A stretch of DNA of 64,000 nt from Reticulitermes speratus (Eukaryota; Arthropoda; Insecta; Blattodea; Rhinotermitidae). The position numbers and the translations under genes were made by a program. Position 1 is the first letter of the stretch; the number at the start of each line of letters is the position of its first letter. The notes below the pieces were generated by a model. That model ran no database searches. It saw nothing but the letters and a program-made list of their open reading frames with translations, and was not told where the DNA came from. The stretch is taken from the NCBI GenBank assembly GCA_021186555.1, contig JAJKFL010000003.1, positions 34,894,908-34,958,907 on the forward strand, given 5' to 3'. Below are positions 58,627 to 64,000 of this stretch, one piece after another.

Positions 58627-59364
58627 ACATATATACAAATGAATAACATCATAGGTACATAATTTGAAAATAAGTAACACGTTTTGCAAGGCAGAATAAA
58701 ATATTTTGTGTTTTCCCATGCCTTGTGAACCCATAGTCTTTCAATTTCTACATTCAGAGTATTGGTCATTATAATATTATTACATCCATATTCAGCCATT
58801 TCTTTTTAAACATCTGTATCTTAAACGAAGAATTGTGTTGCATTTTGAAACTTCCTTTGACACCCAATGTCGGTGTTTTTTTGCCGTCTTAGTACAAGGT
58901 TTCTTTTTTTTTCACGTATATTTACATTGGAATATGCAATTAAGTGCCCTACATGTTTCGGCAATTATTGCCATTTTTAGGAATAGTATACGCAATAGAA
59001 AAAACGCAAAGCATCTCTCATAATGTATAAAATAGCAAAATATAACTAAAATCGTAGATATATCGTTTGATTGAGTTATTTTAAGAGGCTGTTTGAAAGG
59101 AATGCAAAGTCAAAAGTTAACACACTCAAGTTTTCGATATGTTTAATTCAAATTTTGGTTTCATCCATACTTGCCGTATAGGTAAGTCTGAAGACGGCAT
59201 ATTTAGTCATTAGATTTTGTTTAAATAACATCTAAAGCACTTTATTTGTTACCCATAATAATTTACGTCCAGTTTCTGTGAAGAAATGTACATTTCTGGC
59301 ACATATATTATTGTTTGCTTCTACCTCTGTCACTATTACCTCCATTCTAGCTGTGCTGTCATTT
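58627..59364. other. Unannotated AT-rich noncoding DNA
   Basis: No feature was recognised. CTGAAGA at 59188 lacks a following GAAA box and was not counted with the hammerhead-like motifs. Confidence 0.5.
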
Positions 59365-59640
59365 TGTCCGAGCACAGTGACTGATGGTTACCGGGCAACT
59401 CCCCTTCGAGCGCCCGCCACAACTGCCGGCCTAGTCCCTCGCTATGGAACCAACCAGCAAACTTTTCCGCTGCGGCTCCCTCACGCATGTCGTCTCACTT
59501 CCCCTTTCCCCGGCACGGTCCAGCGATCTAAGGTCGGCACAACCCTGTCAGCTGCCATAGCGGTATGCTGGTGTATACGGCCAGCCTCTCCTCAAAACGG
59601 AGTAACATGGCAGCTCAAGGCTGCTGTATCATCCATTCCA
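59365..59640. promoter_or_regulatory. GC-rich patch (possible CpG-type regulatory segment)
   Basis: About 270 bases are far richer in G, C and CpG than the flanks (GAGCGCCCGCCACAACTGCC, TCCGCTGCGGCTCCCTCACG). It contains an RFX-type X-box. It matches none of the SINE families here. It may be a regulatory segment, an exon remnant or an unrecognised repeat. Confidence 0.3.
59387..59399 (+). promoter_or_regulatory. RFX X-box-like site
   Basis: GTTACC-G-GGCAAC fits the X-box pattern GTNRCC, short spacer, RGYAAC bound by RFX factors, which regulate ciliary genes in animals. A single site without a visible gene is weak evidence. Confidence 0.3.
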
Positions 59641-59700
59641 CTAACATTTCCTTCTGTTACTCTCCTTTCAGAAAAATGCTATTGCACATTTCTCCTATGA

Positions 59701-61198
59701 ATTCATGGTACTATTAAAAGTACTTAATAAAAATTTGTTAGACCCTACTAGACTAAAAGGTTGTGAACTAGACAAAATTATCCACATATTCCGTCTTTTG
59801 TACCCAGAATTTACGAAGGTATTTCTTGCTTTCAAAATCGCGTTTATTTTCGTGGTATATACACAATGGAAATTTCGTTTAAGCCAATAGGAAAAGTACA
59901 GCCTTGCCTGTACTGATTTTTACGAAACTCACAATGCTCAACAGCATTAAAAGGAGATCCCTTTTTCCGAGTTTCGAACAAATCGGGCAATAAATTTGGA
60001 AGTATGAATAGAAATAAATGTATGCCCTTTAGGGTAAGCCCATAAGTAAAGTGTGTGTATGACCTTCATTTAACCGATTATCACGAAACTGATACTCATC
60101 AATAACTTACAGAATTCCTGTACCAATTTCATGAAAATCCGACAGAAGGTGTAGGCGCTGTTTGTCTTGTTGTGGCCTCTGCTTCAAATCTGAATAAGTT
60201 AAAAGAATCTTACTAAACTCGTTGTAAGTCCTGTGCTATTAGGAAGTTATCTTAGCGTTATGCATTATTCCAATTCCTTCCAGTCAATAGTAGCAAACAT
60301 GATGACGGACGCGAGGAAACAACATTACCCTCTTTTTATTTAGTGTCCTGCAGTGCTGTATGGGAATATCTTCAAAAAATACAACAATCGTTGCAGTATT
60401 TTTATTTTAAAATGTGGAACAGGCCTTGGAGGACATATCAAACTTTTCTTCAGATTAGTTTGATGGTTATAGCTAATGAATCACTGAAGTTATGTATATG
60501 GAATGTGGTACGAACGTAGACCATAGAAGTACCTACATGTTTTGAATGAAGTATACTTTGTAAGTAAAAAATTATAAACATGGCGACCGTGCGTAACGCT
60601 GAGGTTATGTTTACGAAACAAATTCGAGCCTGTCAGCTCCCGTAAATCATAAGTTCTTCATAAAAATACAATAAAACAAGAGTAATAATAGAATAGAGCT
60701 GTATAAATGTAAATATTTACATTAGACAAGTCGTTTTTTACGTCTGTTTGGAACTCCCGGTTTTAATATTTAAAGTGAGAGATGGTAATGGAATTATGTT
60801 TACAGTGTAATATGATAGGCGTAACTACTACAGGTCTTTCCTTTACTGTCTTTCCTTTACAGCTGCGGTGCTCAAGACAATGATAATAGAAACACCCTGT
60901 ACACAGTGTCCAAAGCTATGAAGTTCGGTATAAAGTACAGGTATTAATGCTTTCAGTCCCCATCTGAAGAGAGCGACAGCCATGTATACTTACGTGGGCA
61001 TCGAGAAGTTAACACAGGCGGCACGGTATGTCACTTGTATACGTGTCCGGAACACCGACTATCCTGACTCGGGATTCTTATGATTCTACTCAGTACGTCC
61101 GGATTAGTAGGTTATCTTGAATCAAAATTTTAACAATTCTGTTACTCACGATCGCATACATAAATACATACATATATAATTACCTACTTATCTACACA
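59701..61198. other. Unannotated AT-rich noncoding DNA
   Basis: No feature was recognised apart from a chance 61-codon frame. Confidence 0.5.
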
Positions 61199-61579
61199 AT
61201 ACAAAAGTTAGATACATTAAATTATGAAATGAAATATCAAGGTATCAGAACCAGACCGTAGGTGTAAAATCACAATAATAGGAACCCATAGTTTAAAAAT
61301 ACATAAATGTAAGTTATTACAATAAGAAAGTTTTGATATTTTGTTGGATGGTATAGGTATGGATGATATACCACGACACTTTCTTCTGGATGGTGAATTA
61401 CTAACTGAAACCTTCTACGTATACCATCCAAACAAATTTGAACATATTCTTATTGTAATAACTTTATATTTACGTATTTTTGAACTATGGGTTCCTATGA
61501 TTGTAATTGTACTTCTGTGGATTACTTCTGATACTTTTATAATTTAATTTTATAATTTTAATGTGTCTAACCTTTGTAC
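61199..61579. mobile_element. Long foldback: about 160-bp arms, 62-bp loop
   Basis: The left arm (61199-61357) and right arm (61420-61579) are inverted copies. Examples are TACAAAAGTTAGATACATTA against TACAAAGGTTAGACACATTA, the shared CATAGGAACCCATAGTT-type word (61280s), AAGTTATTACAATAAGAA, and TTGGATGGTATA at the loop boundary. A hammerhead-like motif follows the right arm within ten bases. The 68-codon frame inside it is a by-product. Confidence 0.88.
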
Positions 61580-61588
61580 TTTACATCC

Positions 61589-61622
61589 TTGAAGATGGCC
61601 ACCTGGTTGGCCAAAACGTGGA
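61589..61622 (+). ncRNA. Hammerhead-like motif (copy 6), degraded
   Basis: The core TTGAAGA (61589-61595; first C changed to T) is followed by the extra T. Stem II is a perfect 5-bp hairpin, GGCCA (61597-61601) with TGGCC (61608-61612). AAAAC is in place of GAAAC (61613-61617), followed by GTG, which is not a usable cleavage triplet. It keeps the hairpin but has lost catalytic bases. Confidence 0.3.
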
Positions 61623-61679
61623 AGAGTTAATTGTGTATATGAAACAATTTTAATACACTTGTGTGCCTTTGTTGGTAGG

Positions 61680-61681
<2 letters not shown>

Positions 61682-61713
<32 letters not shown>
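61682..61713. repeat. (TA)n microsatellite
   Basis: This is an uninterrupted run of TA dinucleotides, about 16 units, following the retroelement 3' end. Confidence 0.95.
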
Positions 61714-61717
<4 letters not shown>

Positions 61718-61814
61718 TGAACTATTTATTTGCGATAATCCTTTCTGTTGGGCATGTTTTGATTGCTAGCCAATGTGATAAAAAGCGATAAGAATTTAAA
61801 ATAGGCAAAGTCAA

Positions 61815-61966
61815 TATGTATATAGACTGGTTTTGACTGGCCCAAGACTAGTAGTAATAGGCTTTCTTGAGCACGGTAATGAACTTTGGTTTCAAAGGCG
61901 GCCAGAATTCTGTCCAGATGAGCGACTATCAGCTGTTCAAGAAGACTTTGATCCGTGTAACCAGTA
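61815..61966 (+). pseudogene. LINE ORF C-terminus plus 3' UTR
   Basis: ATAGACTGGTTTTGACTGGC, then CCAAGAC, reads IDWF, stop, LAQD. After a shift it reads LSTVMNFGFKGG, matching WIDLAQDRDRW and [10 protein letters not shown]. The 3' tail GATGAGCGACTATCAGCTGT, then TCAAGAAGACTTTGATCC, matches the other copies. It is 5' truncated. Confidence 0.65.
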
Positions 61967-63317
61967 TTTATTGTTTGCGAAAAAAATTAAACTCTTAACT
62001 CCACTCTCAGTCCTACCTGACTGTGAACTGGCATAATGAATACTTAAGTAGCTCACTCTGCATCTTGTGGACGTATGGCAGGAAGTTGTATAGGCAAACA
62101 TCCACTGCTGCCCTCTCTCTGCTTAAATATCCTGTACTCGGCAATTATCCAATTTTGCACTGTATTTCTCATCTAAACACTGCCCTATCATTTCTTACCC
62201 TTCCCGTTCTGAAATCATCCTATTACATTTTATCTAGATCTACGTATTATACTTACGTTTTTTATCCTGTTAAGTATGTCAGTGAACTAATTTGTTAGAG
62301 GCCAAAAGCCGCAGTTGTTTGTTGCCTGAAGACTGTAATTTTGAAGATAATGACTTCATGATCCCCAGTGTTTGGTTTACCGGTCGGGAAACTTAATTTC
62401 TTATGTAACGTGTGGTTAATGACAAAGATAGCCTGAATTCTACAGCATAGTGCCTGCATGCTGGTTTTTGTTTTTATTTGACTCGTTCATTTCCTTTTTG
62501 AAGTATATGATATTTTTCCTTTCCCTCAGCTTTTATGAACTATGGCACCTAACTCTGACTTCCTTCACGTAGATTTCTACCTAACTTGAAACAAACGCTC
62601 CGAAAGAAATATCGGATTCAAGTCGAGCCTTTTTCGTCTCATAGATGATCACTTCGCCAGTGTCTTGTAGTGTAAATAAGTCTTTAATCTTTTTCTGCAA
62701 GTGGTAAACCTAAGTGTTAGCAACTATCAACGCACAGTGCAAGTTTCTCTGTAACTGATAGTCTTGTGTCGACCCCACCTCCCCTTTCCCGCCGGGCGGG
62801 TGTCGCTCATGACCAGGTCCCATTAAATAGTCGGTCTGACCTTTGTAATCATAGTCGTCTTGGGGCGTCCTGCCTGACGACAACACGGGTCTCTCTTGTG
62901 TCTAGTGTGTTGGACTTTCTCAGAAATACGTATTTGAACATGTAGGCCTACTCGTATATTTTCAGATGACTAAGCAAATGCAATGCTATTTGCATTGGTG
63001 TGTATATATACCAGGATTTGTGAAGCAAATTATAAGACTGGTGCTTATTTAAATTATGTAAGGAAATTATGATCTACAGCCAAGAGAATACATTCCGTTT
63101 TCCATTAAAGAGACCAAGTGGCTAACATTGTTTTGGGAAATAATCGTTGTTTCCTTCAGAATTATAAGAACATTGCACTGTGTGGCATGATGCAAAGTTT
63201 CTTAACCTTATGGCTCGTATTTTATTAAAGTTGCCACTCCGTTTGAAAGGGTTTTTGTGAAATAAACTTTTGTAACAAGTTTTATGTAACATTAGTAAAT
63301 TATTCACTGTTTAAAAC
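61967..63317. other. Unannotated noncoding DNA
   Basis: A 91-codon frame (62023-62298) has no domain. A GC-only hairpin, CCCGCCGGGCGGG, lies at 62788-62800 in a short GC-rich stretch (62770-62830). Confidence 0.45.
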
Positions 63318-63412
63318 ACCAACAAAATGCACTTCACTTAAAGTTTTATATGTATTAATATACCCCTACATCTGTTTCGGTTTTATGTAAAAACCATCAT
63401 CAGGGGGTTCAA
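63318..63412 (-). mobile_element. Retroelement 3' end with hammerhead-like motif, reverse
   Basis: This is the reverse-strand counterpart of the 55.23 kb copy. Reading from 63412 down: TTGAACCCCCTGATGATG, hairpin, CGAAACAGATGTAGGGG, TAATACATATAAA, GTGCATTTTGTTGGTGTT. Sharing of both the ribozyme-like part and the downstream tail shows that it is one repeat family. Confidence 0.7.
63362..63408 (-). ncRNA. Hammerhead-like motif (copy 7), best preserved
   Basis: On the minus strand, stem I is ACCCC (63408-63404) with GGGGT (63366-63362), five perfect pairs. The core CTGATGA (63403-63397) is followed by one extra T (63396). Stem II is GGTTTT (63395-63390) with AAAACC (63384-63379), loop TACAT. 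GAAA (63378-63375) follows. Stem III is ACA (63375-63373) with TGT (63370-63368), loop GA. The cleavage triplet is GTA, with A at 63367 as the residue cleaved after. All classic invariant residues are present; only the extra T departs from the textbook core. Confidence 0.6.
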
Positions 63413-64000
63413 AACTACGTTCATTCCACATCCAATGTTATTTCTGCCATTATAGTTGTGCAATATCTTAGTATGCGAGTTATATTCACTTATAAAATCA
63501 GAGTCTAAGACGTATATGAAATCACTGAGTATAAAATCCTTAAACATTCGTTAAAATTCATGTCGAAATAGTAAAATGCAGCAGTATGGATCACTGTGTT
63601 ACATCTACACCTCTGGCTGTTATTTGTTCTTGGTTTTATATATTTGATGGTAATTTTGTCCTGTTGTTTTCTGTTGTCTGTGTCTCATGCTGCAGCGTGT
63701 ACTGTCCTAGTATATTATATTTGTAACGGAGAAATAGTAATTTCCGCATTAAAGACGAACCTCCAAGTTCGAAATGCGTGATAGTACTGCACTGATAGTA
63801 GGTAATACTAACTGGAGGTATGGCTGCACGGTTTTCAATCACTGTCTAGACAATAGGCTCACAATGCACTGCACTATTGTTTGTACCTCAATTTTTTTTT
63901 GCTTCCAAATTTTCCGTGACAACTTTTCAACTTCATTTTTTAAGAATAACTCTTCCCATTCTTACAACTGTGTCTCATAACTGACTATACCGACACCACG
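63413..64000. other. Unannotated AT-rich noncoding DNA
   Basis: No feature was recognised to the end of the window. The 61-68-codon frames have no domain. Confidence 0.5.

Larger units (their letters stand above)
59278..59700 (+). other. 140-codon open frame over a GC-rich patch
   Basis: This is the longest frame in the window. The first 30 residues are hydrophobic after MKK and resemble a signal peptide or membrane segment. The rest is A-, P-, T- and S-rich with no recognised domain. The frame crosses a GC-rich patch (59365-59640), and that composition alone favours long frames. No paralog, splice site or promoter supports a gene. Confidence 0.2.

Noticed and set aside
59188-59194. CTGAAGA as an eighth hammerhead-like site
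   Set aside because: No GAAA box or hairpin follows within a plausible distance.
1-64000. CRISPR array, operon or prokaryotic gene content
   Set aside because: There is no regular spacer array and no dense coding; repeat content and the TTAGG-like array point to an insect nuclear genome.

Overview
This is noncoding DNA from a large, repeat-rich animal genome, almost certainly an insect. The evidence is AT-rich sequence dense in stop codons, a (TTAGG)n-like array, many tRNA-derived SINEs with target-site duplications, and decayed 3' ends of non-LTR retrotransposons. The repeat types (a SINE head reading GATAGCGTAGTCGGTATAG, and LINE C-termini resembling WEDNIKMDL and [11 protein letters not shown]) recall cockroach or termite genomes. 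That lineage assignment comes from memory and was not tested. I found no cellular gene and no convincing exon. The longest open frames (140, 137, 130 and 120 codons) have no recognisable domain, and the 137-codon one lies antisense to a LINE remnant.

Layout. At 1-9 kb there is a hammerhead-ribozyme-like motif (1.4 kb), SINE-A (1.6 kb), old SINE pieces, a LINE fragment (4.8 kb) and a near-perfect 213-bp inverted repeat (7.0 kb). At 9-17 kb there is a SINE-A with a 12-bp TSD, a nine-copy 26-bp minisatellite, a SINE-C tail, two LINE C-termini, a reverse SINE-A with a 14-bp TSD, and SINE-B. From 17 to 34 kb the sequence is sparse: a scrambled old SINE, a CCAAT-box cluster, LINE remnants and G/C homopolymers. 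At 34-49 kb there is a SINE-B with an 18-bp TSD and an intact tRNA acceptor stem, a SINE-C with a 13-bp TSD, old SINE copies, a reverse LINE C-terminus, a foldback at 44.6 kb, SINE-D and a CATA microsatellite. At 49-64 kb there are compound inverted repeats, two adjacent perfect palindromes, a TIR element with a TTAGG core, a GC-rich patch with an RFX-type site, a 380-bp foldback, and three more hammerhead-like motifs.

The most interesting signal is a motif found at seven loci on both strands: CTGAWGAT, a hairpin, then GAAAC and a short self-complementary segment. The hairpin sequence differs between copies while its pairing is kept. In the best copies the flanks also pair in the position of hammerhead stem I, so the whole fits a type I hammerhead ribozyme with one extra base after the CTGAWGA box. 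Three copies lie in long foldbacks. Together this suggests remnants of Penelope-like retroelements, which are known to carry hammerheads in their terminal repeats. Ribozyme activity is inferred, and several copies are visibly damaged.

Family labels (SINE-A, B, C, D; old SINE-A relatives) are local to this window. Intervals under about 300 bases that are not listed showed nothing.
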